DNA of 64,000 nucleotides from Chlorogloea purpurea SAG 13.99. GTDB lineage: Bacteria > Cyanobacteriota > Cyanobacteriia > Cyanobacteriales > Microcystaceae. Made by a program: the position numbers and the translations under genes. Positions 1 to 8,336 of the stretch are shown one piece after another. The DNA lies in the NCBI GenBank assembly GCA_016903695.1, contig JADQBB010000012.1:44438-108437 (forward strand), written 5' to 3'. The notes beneath the pieces are model-generated. The model did not search any database. It was not told the origin of the DNA and worked only from the letters and a program-made list of their open reading frames with translations. Each line of letters starts with the position of its first letter. Within the stretch, counting starts at the first letter, position 1.

Positions 1-1
1 C

Positions 2-334
2 GGGGACGGTACACAAACAAGAGATTTTATCTATATAGAAGATGTAGTAACAGCTTTCGTACAAGCATTAACAATTTCCTTGAATAAATATAGTTATTTT
101 ACCTGTAATGTAGGTAGCGGACAAAGAACTTCTCTTTTAGAACTTTTAGAGATTTTACAAAATTATTTTCCAGATAAGAAAATTTGTATTAATTTTCTAG
201 AACCCCAGCTAGGAGATATAAAACACTCTTGGGCAAATATTACTAAAGCAGAAGAAATATTGTTTTTTAAACCTGATTCAGATATGGTTTATAACTTAGG
301 TAAGTATTTAATATCCATTTTTAAAGAGGTTTAA
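2..334 (+). CDS. NAD-dependent epimerase/dehydratase, C-terminal fragment
   Basis: The reading frame is open from base 2 at the left edge, so this is the last 110 codons of a longer gene. The visible part begins GDGTQTRDFIYIEDVV, the classic segment of extended short-chain dehydrogenases (UDP- or dTDP-sugar epimerases and dehydratases) that follows the catalytic Tyr-Lys and contacts the nucleotide sugar. The Rossmann fold and active site lie outside the window, so the substrate cannot be assigned. The neighbouring glycosyltransferases suggest nucleotide-sugar supply for polysaccharide synthesis. The 3' end overlaps the convergent gene by 14 bases. Confidence 0.85.
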   Translation, partial: GDGTQTRDFIYIEDVVTAFVQALTISLNKYSYFTCNVGSGQRTSLLELLEILQNYFPDKKICINFLEPQLGDIKHSWANITKAEEILFFKPDSDMVYNLGKYLISIFKEV

Positions 335-1169
335 ATAGCCTAATAATAAAATATAAAATATGATTATAAAAATATCTAACTTTATCTTTCCATTGAAATC
401 TTTGCCCAATATAAAATTCTTCTTTAATACCATATTTTTGTTTCCATAACTCGTGAAATTCTCCAGTAATTCTTGTTCTAAACCCGTAATATTTTTTACT
501 ATCTTCTGGGTAATGATATATAAAAACACCTGGAATGACGGTACTTAACAAACTTTTACTTTTAGCCTGTAAGAAAAAATCGCTGTGTTCGTAACCAATT
601 TTTATATTTTCATCCCAAGCTTTTAGCCCAATTTTTTCTTTAGATGCCATAAAAAAGTTAAGCACAATATCATAAACGGGTAGATCATCTTTATAAAATC
701 TAGGTTTTCCATAGGTATGTATATATTTACCGTTTTTTATTTCCATATTCCCTCCCCATCGATTAATACCCAATCTAAAATTAGTATTTCTAATATGATC
801 CACCATATGACAAGAAACTATATCAAAAACCCCTTTTTCGAGGACGCTATAAATTTTTTCTAGATCTGTATCCTCAGTAAAAATCATGTCGTCATCGCAC
901 AGCAGAAAATATTTAGTTTCAATCTTTTCCAAAGCAAAATTTCTGCCATAAGACAAGCCGGAGTCGAAAGGGAGATGGTAGTAACCTGTAATTTCTTCGG
1001 GTAGGGGCGAAATAGGAGATTTACTATCATCTACAACTAAAATGGCTATCTTTTTATAGTATTTTCTGATGCTTTTTACTAATCTCATTAAACAATTTGG
1101 TCTTTCAAAAGTTTTAATGATAATAGTAACATTATCTTCCATTGACTGATTTAATGATATGTTCGCCAT
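321..1169 (-). CDS. Glycosyltransferase, GT-A fold (family 2-like)
   Basis: A 282-residue protein with a GT-A start: beta-strand VTIIIKTFERP (14-24), ILVVDDS (43-49), the nucleotide-sugar-facing segment GLSYGRNFAL (71-80) and the metal-binding triplet CDDDM (91-95). No signal peptide or membrane segment is obvious, so it is probably cytosolic or membrane-peripheral and transfers a sugar to a lipid-linked or protein acceptor. Donor and acceptor cannot be told. It lies 80 bases downstream of another glycosyltransferase on the same strand and is probably cotranscribed with it. Codons are AT-rich like the rest of this edge of the window. Confidence 0.85.
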   Translation of the reverse strand: MANISLNQSMEDNVTIIIKTFERPNCLMRLVKSIRKYYKKIAILVVDDSKSPISPLPEEITGYYHLPFDSGLSYGRNFALEKIETKYFLLCDDDMIFTEDTDLEKIYSVLEKGVFDIVSCHMVDHIRNTNFRLGINRWGGNMEIKNGKYIHTYGKPRFYKDDLPVYDIVLNFFMASKEKIGLKAWDENIKIGYEHSDFFLQAKSKSLLSTVIPGVFIYHYPEDSKKYYGFRTRITGEFHELWKQKYGIKEEFYIGQRFQWKDKVRYFYNHILYFIIRLFKPL

Positions 1170-1249
1170 ATTGTTTAATTAGTAATTTTTACTGTACTGA
1201 GACCGTGGGTTAAAGTAAACTTGATTCATCCCATTTTTAAGGTAGGTTT

Positions 1250-2125
1250 TTAAGTATTGTCGTATACATTCAGGTATCGACCAAAAATATTCCCGATAAT
1301 CTTACCACAATCAAAGACAACGGCACACCAAGAATTAATTTTGTCTCCGTTGCTAAAACAAAGAAGGAAATTGCGATATATTCTTTGATATATCGAATCA
1401 TGGAGTTCTAGTAATTTACTATATTCTTGAAGAAACTTTTCATGTTTTTGATAAATTAACGGTGAATAAAAACCGTGACTGAATCCTTCTTTAAATAAAC
1501 CTAAAAAATTTTCTTCATTATGATGAGAAACTATTGCTTTAGGCTGGTAAAAAAATTTATATCCTGCTTGAAAAATGCGAAAGGCTAAATCAACGTCTTC
1601 ACATCGGAGTAGATTTTCATCAAAAAAATTATATTCCTTTAATACGGATGAACGGGAAGCCCAATTCATCGTAATAACATAAGGGGGTTTATAAACATTA
1701 ATGGCTTGAAAGTGATCGTGAATCATTTCACCGAATAACTCAATTTTGTTATGAGGGTTTTTTGACAAATTTTGCCCGCCTACGATACCAATTTCTCGAT
1801 CGTGTAAAGGTAGAACAATGTTACTAAGCCAGTTGTAATCAACAAAACAATCAGCGTCGGTTAAGGCTATATATTCTCCTTTAGCATTTTTAATACCCTT
1901 ATTTCGAGCTGCGGAAGGGCCTCTTTTTGACTCATAAAGTATCACGATCGTATCTCTGTATCGCTCTAGTATGGAGCCAGTTTTATCCGTTGAAGCATTA
2001 TTGACAACTATTAATTCAAAATCTCGGCGAGGATAGTTAGATTGCAAAATTGATTCTATGCAGGCTTGGATAGTTTTTTCGCCATTATATACGGGAACTA
2101 TAACAGAAACAACAGGTATGGACAT
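1250..2125 (-). CDS. Glycosyltransferase family 2
   Basis: A 291-residue family 2 glycosyltransferase. The N-terminal strand VIVPVYNGEKT (9-18), VVNNASTDKT (40-49), SAARNKGI (72-79), the DAD metal motif (91-93) and the catalytic-region segment CEDVDLAFR (176-184) are all in the expected order. The ED pair at 177-178 is the likely catalytic-base region. It starts with ATG and is the first gene of a leftward pair with the glycosyltransferase ending at 321. The role is probably polysaccharide or glycolipid assembly at the cytoplasmic membrane; the sugar is not deducible. Confidence 0.88.
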   Translation of the reverse strand: MSIPVVSVIVPVYNGEKTIQACIESILQSNYPRRDFELIVVNNASTDKTGSILERYRDTIVILYESKRGPSAARNKGIKNAKGEYIALTDADCFVDYNWLSNIVLPLHDREIGIVGGQNLSKNPHNKIELFGEMIHDHFQAINVYKPPYVITMNWASRSSVLKEYNFFDENLLRCEDVDLAFRIFQAGYKFFYQPKAIVSHHNEENFLGLFKEGFSHGFYSPLIYQKHEKFLQEYSKLLELHDSIYQRIYRNFLLCFSNGDKINSWCAVVFDCGKIIGNIFGRYLNVYDNT

Positions 2126-2270
2126 ACGTCAGATTAATTACGCAGAATATCCGATGATAGTTTACATAGCGTACCTTGTTCGATAAATTTTTGTCACGAG
2201 CAAGAATTTAAGGAATCGCCTTTTCTATAAGATTAATACACTTGTAGGAAAATGTTTCCACTTTTTTGGT

Positions 2271-2291
2271 TGTCTTGCTATAATTAGCTTT
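2271..2291 (+). promoter_or_regulatory. Putative extended -10 promoter
   Basis: A TG-n-TATAAT extended -10 element (TATAAT at 2279-2284, TG at 2276-2277) lies about 65 bases upstream of the rightward glycosyltransferase gene. No convincing -35 hexamer is seen, which is common for extended -10 promoters. It is the best promoter candidate for the glycosyltransferase-ABC exporter pair. Confidence 0.45.
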
Positions 2292-2351
2292 TATTGTCAC
2301 ATGAGTTCAAGGTCAAGCTTAAGTACAGTTATATAAAAACCAGTCAACGTG

Positions 2352-3206
2352 ATGGATAAATCTTTTCCAATTACAATTTTAATGCCTTTAAAAAATTATT
2401 ATTTAAAATATTTGGAAAAATCATTAAATTCAGTTTTTTATCAGACATCATATAATTGGGAGTTACTGATAATAATCGAAGAAGATGATAAAAAAAATTT
2501 TCAAGAAATTTTGCAATCTTACTTAATTGATTCCCGTATAAATTTAATTGATAATAAAGGATGTAAACTAGCGGGTGCTATAAACACGGGTATGAAAAAA
2601 GCGTCAACAGAATTTGTCACGATCCTTCTGGGTGATGATATGTTAGCTAAAAATGCTATTGAAGTTTTGCAGAAAGAAATTGTTGAAAATCCGCTCGTTG
2701 ACTTTTTCCACTCTTCACGACTAATGATCGATGAAGAAGATCGGCCGATAAGCTCCATTTATTACAGCAGGGAGAACTTTTCAGCGGCAGATTTTCTCGA
2801 TGGATCACCAGTAAAACATCTGCTATGCTGGCGGCGAATAAAAGCACTTTCGTTTGGGGGTCTAGATGAAAGCTTGAATTCGGTAGGCCCGGATGATTAT
2901 GATTTTCCTTGGACTATGCTTGAACAAGGAGCTAGATTTAAAGCAATAAAAGACTGTCTGTATTTTTATCGCGATCATCGAGATAGTTTTAGACTCACCA
3001 CTCATCTGACTTTAGATACTCACGTAGGAGAAATTACTAGAATACTTAAAAAACATGGCATTGATGACGATACTATTAATGGGTATATTGCCAAATCTAA
3101 ACAATCTTTTTTACGCCAATGTCTTTACAAATCAGATCTTGATAAGTGGCTCAAGGAAAAAATTGGCTTTAAACCTAAATGGGGTTGGCGTGAACCTTAT
3201 CAATAG
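2352..3206 (+). CDS. Glycosyltransferase family 2
   Basis: A 284-residue GT-A glycosyltransferase. ITILMPLKN (8-16) is the first strand, GAINTGMKKAS (75-85) the nucleotide-binding helix, LLGDDML (92-98) the metal site and GPDDYDFPW the catalytic-region acidic motif. I chose the ATG at 2352 over an adjacent in-frame GTG at 2349. Only 32 bases separate it from the ABC exporter downstream, so the two are probably one operon, pairing a transferase with a transporter for its product. Substrates are unknown. Confidence 0.85.
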   Translation: MDKSFPITILMPLKNYYLKYLEKSLNSVFYQTSYNWELLIIIEEDDKKNFQEILQSYLIDSRINLIDNKGCKLAGAINTGMKKASTEFVTILLGDDMLAKNAIEVLQKEIVENPLVDFFHSSRLMIDEEDRPISSIYYSRENFSAADFLDGSPVKHLLCWRRIKALSFGGLDESLNSVGPDDYDFPWTMLEQGARFKAIKDCLYFYRDHRDSFRLTTHLTLDTHVGEITRILKKHGIDDDTINGYIAKSKQSFLRQCLYKSDLDKWLKEKIGFKPKWGWREPYQ

Positions 3207-3238
3207 GATTTCTTATATTAATCATCAAATTACATTCC

Positions 3239-5032
3239 ATGTCTAATCCTCCTTTAAATATCAAAAGAACCCTAAAACTAATTTGGGATAGCGGCTCACG
3301 ATGGATGATCGCTAACTGCACTCTTGTTATTATTCAAGGTCTTCTACCTGTAATCACTTTACAAATGACCAAGCTGATCATCGACGCGGTAACGGCGGGG
3401 ATTAATTCCACTGATAAAGGGCCCGCTTTTGACCATGTAAAAATGTTAATCGGATTGGCGGTTTTCGTGGCTGTATTAGAGATTATAGCCAAAGGGGCGG
3501 GGAAAATTATCAATGACATCCAAGCTCAGTTGATGACCGATTATATTTATAAATTACTTCACACTAAATCTTTGGAAGTTGATTTGGAGTATTACGAAAA
3601 CTCCGATTATTACGATACTTTACATCAAGCCCAATCTCAAGCAGTTTTCCGCCCTTTTAATATCATGTTGGAGATTATAGCCGTCGCTCAGTACGCTATT
3701 TCTCTAGTGGCGATCGTAATTTTACTGGCTTCTTTACATCCAGCGATCGCACTGACTTTATTCGCCGCCGCCCTCCCTGGAGTTTTTGTTCGCTTAAAAC
3801 TTTCTAAGCGTCAATTTCAGTGGGCGGTAAGAAGTACTCCCACAGAACGTAAAGCTAATTATATCAGCCAAATCTTAACAGGAGATACCCACGCTAAAGA
3901 GTTACGTTTATTCGCTCTTGGAGATTACTTCCAGGGGTTATTCTTGTCTTTGAGGGAACAACTTCGCCGCGAAAAGCAAGATTTAGTGGTCAGGAGAAGT
4001 ATACAAGAGGGAGCGATCGAACTGGGGTCTACTTTAGCTGTTTTCGGTACTTTCGCTTTTATCGCCTATCGCACTTTAGGGGGCTTTATCAGCTTGGGGC
4101 AATTAGTGATGTATTATCAAGCTTTCCAGAAAGGGCAAGAGTTTCTCGAAAGAATGATGCGTAATCTGTCCATGCTTTACGAGGATAGTTTGTTCCTCTC
4201 CAATTTCTATAAATTCCTCGATCTAAAACCTCAAGTTATCGAGTCGTCCCATCCGATTCCGGTTCCCGCTCCCTTTCAAAAGGGAATCGCTTTTAATAAC
4301 GTTTTCTTCGATTATCCCAACACTACGAGAAAAGTTCTTAAGGGTATTAATTTAAGCATTGAACCGGGAGCGATAATCGCTCTCGTAGGTGAAAATGGAG
4401 CGGGGAAAACTACATTGATTAAACTTCTTTGTCGTTTATACGATCCCACACAGGGGAATATTACGATTGACGGTATAGATTTACGGGAGTTTTCCCTTAA
4501 AAATCTCCGACAACAATTTAGCGTCATTTTTCAAGATTACGCTAAATATCATTTGACGGCAAAGGAAAATGTTTGGTTCGGGGATATAGAATTAGACCCC
4601 GACGACGAAAAGATCATTAGGGCCGCTTATCGTTCTGGGGCCGATAAAGTAGTTAATTCTCTGCCTCAAAAATACGGCACTATTTTAGGGAAGTTGTTTG
4701 CAGATGGAGAAGAACTTAGTATCGGACAGTGGCAAAAAATAGCCCTAGCGCGGGCTTTCCTCCGTAATTCCGGGCTTATCGTTCTCGATGAGCCGACCAG
4801 CGCGATGGACCCGAAAGCCGAGTATGAAGTATTTAACACCTTCCGGGAGTTATTACAGGATCAATCGGCGATTTTGATCAGCCATCGTCTCTCTACCGTG
4901 AAGATGGCCGATCGTATTTATGTACTTGAACGGGGTGAGTTGATCGAGCAGGGTAGTCACGAAGAATTGATGACCTTGGGAGGAACTTACGCTCAGCTCT
5001 TTGAGAGGCAAGCCCAACAGTATTTAGTCTAA
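3239..5032 (+). CDS. ABC exporter, fused membrane and ATPase domains
   Basis: A 597-residue half-transporter. The N-terminal ~330 residues carry about six hydrophobic helices (ABC type I exporter fold), followed by a nucleotide-binding domain with Walker A GENGAGKT (384-391), Q-loop VIFQD, signature LSIGQWQK (493-500), Walker B LIVLDEP (513-519) and an SHRLS switch histidine. It should work as a homodimer. No N-terminal C39 peptidase domain is present. The EYYENSDYYD-type coupling segment and the GQW signature resemble the MsbA/peptide- and lipid-exporter branch. The signature has Ile where LSGGQ has Gly. The position after a glycosyltransferase suggests export of a glycosylated lipid, glycan or peptide. 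Confidence 0.88.
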   Translation: MSNPPLNIKRTLKLIWDSGSRWMIANCTLVIIQGLLPVITLQMTKLIIDAVTAGINSTDKGPAFDHVKMLIGLAVFVAVLEIIAKGAGKIINDIQAQLMTDYIYKLLHTKSLEVDLEYYENSDYYDTLHQAQSQAVFRPFNIMLEIIAVAQYAISLVAIVILLASLHPAIALTLFAAALPGVFVRLKLSKRQFQWAVRSTPTERKANYISQILTGDTHAKELRLFALGDYFQGLFLSLREQLRREKQDLVVRRSIQEGAIELGSTLAVFGTFAFIAYRTLGGFISLGQLVMYYQAFQKGQEFLERMMRNLSMLYEDSLFLSNFYKFLDLKPQVIESSHPIPVPAPFQKGIAFNNVFFDYPNTTRKVLKGINLSIEPGAIIALVGENGAGKTTLIKLLCRLYDPTQGNITIDGIDLREFSLKNLRQQFSVIFQDYAKYHLTAKENVWFGDIELDPDDEKIIRAAYRSGADKVVNSLPQKYGTILGKLFADGEELSIGQWQKIALARAFLRNSGLIVLDEPTSAMDPKAEYEVFNTFRELLQDQSAILISHRLSTVKMADRIYVLERGELIEQGSHEELMTLGGTYAQLFERQAQQYLV

Positions 5033-5040
5033 AAAGAACT

Positions 5041-6135
5041 TTAAACGGCTAATTGAAGCTGAATGTTATCAGTGTCGTCACTCTGCTCTTTCCATTTAGG
5101 TTTCATACAAGGATAGTCGATATGACCGAGAGATTTGATGAGAGACTCAATGATAATTTTTGCTCCCAACGGAGGGACGGCCATTCCTATTTGTTTTCTC
5201 ACACTTTCTTTAGAGCCATAAAATGCGAAATCATCGGGAAATGTTTGTAAGCGCGCCCGCTCCCGATTGGTGAGAGCGCGATTTTCTTCCCAGTGATAAA
5301 CGTGAGTTCCGCCGCCGCCGCTACCTGTAATAGTATAGGCGGGTTTGTCTGGGTCTAAACGTTTATATATCTGACTTAATTTCGCTCCCTTGACGTTGAG
5401 TTTTAAATGTTCGGGAATATTTGCATTCCAAGCGTTTTCACCAGGTTTGATATACTTTAATCTCTCTACGACAGACGAGGATTGTCTGGTTAATTCTTGA
5501 TTGGCCGCCGAAGGAGAAATAGGCGGGATTTCTAGGGCACAACGAGCCGATACCTGTCGCCCGATATGTGTAGGTGCGGGGACTTTAATTTTAACGTTTA
5601 AATCTTTTCTAATACCAACGATAATTATTCTATGACGGGTTTGGGGTACTCCATAATCTTCAAAACAATAGAGATGGCTTGTGAGATTATAACCGTCTCC
5701 CGCTCTTTGTAAACTTTCTAAAATTCTCTGGAAAGCTTTTCCGCCGTTGGCTTTTTGTAAACCACCCACATTCTCGGCGATAAACCAACCTGGTTTGAAC
5801 TTATCTATTACTTTAACCCCGTAAAGATAGAGGGGGCCGAATTCACCTTCTAAACCTTTCTGTTCACCCACGATACTAAAATCGTTACAGGGAAAGCCGA
5901 AGATGAAGCCATCGATAGGCGTTAATGTGGTGAGGTCGAAATTCCTGACATCGGCGCGGATGACTTTCTCTGGTTCTTCAGGACAAATATTATTACGGAA
6001 TGTTTGACAGGTATCTTCATCGTAATCGATCGCCCATTGGTGTTCAAACAGGTATTCTGAAGTATTGGCCCATTTTACCCCCAGTCCGAAGCCGCCAGGG
6101 CCACAGAACATCTCGCCTATTTTGATTTCTTTCAT
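5041..6135 (-). CDS. DNA (cytosine-5) methyltransferase
   Basis: Methylates cytosine at C5 in a specific DNA sequence using S-adenosylmethionine. In a 364-residue form starting at the ATG at 6135, motif I is FCGPGG (10-15), motif IV GFPCNDFS (80-87) with catalytic Cys83, motif VI ENV (121-123) and motif VIII QTRHRIIIVG (165-174). A target-recognition region follows, then motif IX LTNRERARLQTFP and motif X GMAVPP. An upstream in-frame ATG at 6171 would add 12 residues that lie inside the flanking inverted repeat and match no motif, so I prefer 6135. No restriction endonuclease is adjacent, so it may be a solitary methylase. The target sequence cannot be read from the protein. Confidence 0.9.
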   Translation of the reverse strand: MKEIKIGEMFCGPGGFGLGVKWANTSEYLFEHQWAIDYDEDTCQTFRNNICPEEPEKVIRADVRNFDLTTLTPIDGFIFGFPCNDFSIVGEQKGLEGEFGPLYLYGVKVIDKFKPGWFIAENVGGLQKANGGKAFQRILESLQRAGDGYNLTSHLYCFEDYGVPQTRHRIIIVGIRKDLNVKIKVPAPTHIGRQVSARCALEIPPISPSAANQELTRQSSSVVERLKYIKPGENAWNANIPEHLKLNVKGAKLSQIYKRLDPDKPAYTITGSGGGGTHVYHWEENRALTNRERARLQTFPDDFAFYGSKESVRKQIGMAVPPLGAKIIIESLIKSLGHIDYPCMKPKWKEQSDDTDNIQLQLAV

Positions 6136-6163
6136 GTTTTTTACCGCCCAAGATAAGCTACCA

Positions 6164-6308
6164 GGGAGCATCCCAATTATTCAATTCTTATCGTTTACCC
6201 GACCGTGATTAAAATCACGGTCTCAAAGCAGAATTCGGTGATCACCGAATTGGGCTATTAGGCGGGGAATTGATTACCCGCCTGTTATCGCATAAATAGG
6301 ATGCTCCC
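6164..6308. repeat. Three-hairpin element bounded by 10-bp inverted repeats
   Basis: A 145-bp non-coding element. Its ends are GGGAGCATCC (6164-6173) and the reverse complement GGATGCTCCC (6299-6308). Between them are three hairpins in a row: GACCGTGATT/AAATCACGGTC centred at 6211 (10-bp stem), a perfect 20-base palindrome at 6232-6251 with core CGGTGATCACCG, and AGGCGGG/CCCGCCT (6260-6266 with 6277-6283). No open reading frame and no clear target-site duplication. It could be a miniature inverted-repeat element, a cruciform or a structured leader of the methylase gene, whose longer start codon falls in the left repeat. Confidence 0.6.
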
Positions 6309-6334
6309 AACCCACCAGATATTAATTTTAGCGG

Positions 6335-6610
6335 CTAACTCCAGTGTTCTTCTTCGTCTTGGTTTTTTTTGTACACTTGCCCTTTCGAGTGGATGAGGCG
6401 GGTTTTCTCGAAAAGAGTTTCCTCCTCTAATTGCCATTGAGCGAGAAGTTTATCTAAGTCCCGCTGGATACTTTTAGCACCGGGAAAACCTCGATAACGT
6501 ATTCTCATGCGGGCTAACTCCGCTAGATTTAAGTCATTGGGTTGACCCTTGAGTAGTTTGTCTACAAGTTCTCGATCGTTCTTTTCCTGGGGATGTTTCT
6601 GTGTGTTCAT
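6335..6610 (-). CDS. DUF3288-like small cyanobacterial protein
   Basis: A 91-residue soluble protein rich in charged residues, with the pattern HPQEKNDRELVDKLL, then NLAELARMRIRYRGFPGA (27-44) and a C-terminal EEEHWS tail. From memory this matches the cyanobacterial DUF3288 family in both length and pattern; function is unknown. It starts 4 bases after the stop of the coiled-coil gene and closes a leftward cassette with that gene and parA, so it is probably cotranscribed. No membrane segments. Confidence 0.75.
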   Translation of the reverse strand: MNTQKHPQEKNDRELVDKLLKGQPNDLNLAELARMRIRYRGFPGAKSIQRDLDKLLAQWQLEEETLFEKTRLIHSKGQVYKKNQDEEEHWS

Positions 6611-6614
6611 GACT

Positions 6615-7268
6615 TTAATCGAACCAGCCTATATCCTCGTTACTTAAACTCGGTTTGGAAACATTATTACCAGTATAAGGAGCCAGAGCGCTCACAGAAG
6701 AGTTATAAAAGCCAGGTCTACGGGATACCGGTACGGGTTTGGGCGGTTCTTCCAATACCTGTATTTGATGATAAAGTTTTTCTATTAATTGAGTCTGCTG
6801 ACTTAATTCCTCTTGGGATTGATTTAAACTGAGTGTTAGCTTTTCTACTAACTTAGCTTGTTCTTTAGTTTCTTTCTGGGATTCTTTTAATCCAGTTTTT
6901 AGCTTATCAACTAAATCCTTTTGGTCTTTAATATCTTTCTCCGTGGCTTTGACCTGCGCCGTGAGTTTTTGTACTAAAGCCGTTTGTTCTTTTAATTCTT
7001 TTTGGGATTGATTTAATTGACCCGTTAGATTTTCTATTAATTCGGTTTGTTCTTTCTGTAAAGCTTGCGATTTTTCCCCTTCTTCTAATTGTTCGCTCAG
7101 ATGCTGGATCTCTTTTTGCAGTGCCTGAGATTGCTGTATATCTTCCTCTATTTTCGTTTCTAAATCCGCTATTTCTCCCGTTACCGATTCAGAAGGTTCG
7201 TTCTGGGGTTTCTCCGGTTCTTTATGGGCTTCTTCCCGTAATAAATCCGATAAATTTTTTCTACTCAT
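6615..7268 (-). CDS. Coiled-coil partner of ParA; McdB-like candidate
   Basis: A 217-residue protein starting at the ATG at 7268, one base after the parA stop (TAA-C-ATG), so the two are translationally coupled. The N-terminus is short and charged (SRKNLSDLLREE, 2-13). A Gln/Glu/Lys-rich coiled coil spans about 32-174 and contains four exact 21-residue repeats beginning at Leu77, Leu98, Leu119 and Leu140, plus a partial fifth. The C-terminal ~40 residues are Pro/Ser/Asn-rich and end EDIGWFD with Trp215. A coiled-coil, glutamine-rich protein with a terminal Trp encoded just after a ParA ATPase is the described layout of McdB, the adaptor that positions carboxysomes. A plasmid-type partition partner is the alternative. 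An upstream in-frame start at 7295 would overlap parA. Confidence 0.7.
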   Translation of the reverse strand: MSRKNLSDLLREEAHKEPEKPQNEPSESVTGEIADLETKIEEDIQQSQALQKEIQHLSEQLEEGEKSQALQKEQTELIENLTGQLNQSQKELKEQTALVQKLTAQVKATEKDIKDQKDLVDKLKTGLKESQKETKEQAKLVEKLTLSLNQSQEELSQQTQLIEKLYHQIQVLEEPPKPVPVSRRPGFYNSSVSALAPYTGNNVSKPSLSNEDIGWFD

Positions 7269-7269
7269 G

Positions 7270-7908
7270 TTATTTCCAATCCCTTTCAATTTCATCGGCT
7301 ACTCGACGGTAATCCGCGGCTGCTTCCCCGGCGTTCTTACCCCGCCAAGTATTGATCGATACTCCATCTAACACCGCTTTCTCGTGGGCTTTATAGGCTC
7401 TCACGAACGCGTGACAGGCGGGTATTCCTAATTCTAAAAGCGTGTTCTGGGCTTCTAAAGTTTCCTTGAGACTGCGAGAATCCACTTTAGTTAATAATAC
7501 TCGATAGGGTAAGCCCACGGGTTTGACCGCGGTTTGTACGGTTTCGATCAGTGCCGAGAGATCCATCGGGGAGGGGGGCGTGGGTAAGATTATATAATCC
7601 ACCGTTTGCAGAACCGTTTTCAGTACCTCGGAACGCAGGGCGGGGGCAGTATCCACCACGACTAAATCATAGTCTTTCATCTCGCGCAAACGGGTTAAGT
7701 GTTGTGAACTCGATTCTTTGACCAGATCGAAATCCATCCCCTCCTCGTTGCGTTCCACCCACCAGGTAGCGGAACCTTGAGGGTCAGCGTCCACTAACAA
7801 TACCTCTTGCTTCGTGCCCCAAATAGCGGCTAGATTAACGGCGGTGGTGGTTTTTCCCACTCCCCCTTTACCGTTAACGATGGCGAGAATCCTGCTGGCT
7901 TTGTTCAT
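7270..7908 (-). CDS. ParA-family ATPase, McdA-like candidate
   Basis: A 212-residue P-loop ATPase of the ParA/MinD class. The deviant Walker [10 protein letters not shown] with the signature Lys lies near residues 13-21, and Walker A' [13 protein letters not shown] and Walker B LVVVDTAP follow. Such ATPases form ATP-dependent dimers on the nucleoid and move cargo by gradients set up with a partner. The short form without an N-terminal HTH and the coiled-coil gene next to it fit an McdA/McdB or small partition pair. The ATG at 7908 is chosen; a TTG at 7929 would add seven residues. No parS-like repeats were seen nearby. Confidence 0.85.
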   Translation of the reverse strand: MNKASRILAIVNGKGGVGKTTTAVNLAAIWGTKQEVLLVDADPQGSATWWVERNEEGMDFDLVKESSSQHLTRLREMKDYDLVVVDTAPALRSEVLKTVLQTVDYIILPTPPSPMDLSALIETVQTAVKPVGLPYRVLLTKVDSRSLKETLEAQNTLLELGIPACHAFVRAYKAHEKAVLDGVSINTWRGKNAGEAAADYRRVADEIERDWK

Positions 7909-7946
7909 GGGCGATGTACGATCGGTCAATTCCCTATTTTATCCGT

Positions 7947-8168
7947 TTAGAGTCCCAGTCTCTCTTTATTTTTCGCCCTAGCTGACCCGAATAACCAAAT
8001 CGAACCGGAAATCAGCGAAGGCGTGAGAACGAAGAAAGCCGCCGTGATTACCGGGTGTTGTCTCGCCCACTCGAAATTAATCAGCACGGCGAAAACCAGC
8101 GCACAATACAATAAACCTAATAAGGGAACCGCGATCACGAATATGCCGAACTTGGTATCTTTATCCAT
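7947..8168 (-). CDS. Small two-helix membrane protein
   Basis: A 73-residue protein with two hydrophobic segments (about 8-32 and 40-63) and a basic C-terminal tail (ARAKNKERLGL), so probably a hairpin membrane protein with cytosolic ends. It is the first gene of the leftward cassette and its stop lies 38 bases before the parA ATG. I do not recognise a family. Cotranscription hints at a link with the ParA system, but that is inference from position only. Confidence 0.6.
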   Translation of the reverse strand: MDKDTKFGIFVIAVPLLGLLYCALVFAVLINFEWARQHPVITAAFFVLTPSLISGSIWLFGSARAKNKERLGL

Positions 8169-8336
8169 AAAACTTTTTCGCCAAAATAATAGTTGCTATT
8201 ACCGCTATCCCAATCCTAAATGAGATTCCAGGAAGCGATTTCGTTAAAGAACCCGATTTTGCGCTCGGAGCTAGAACAGATAAACTATTAGAGTTAAAAT
8301 AAAAGCGAGGACGATAACGAGGCGGAGACGATAAAA

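Noticed and set aside
3055..3246. 63-residue frame over the glycosyltransferase end and exporter start
   Set aside because: Overlaps two well-supported genes in another frame.
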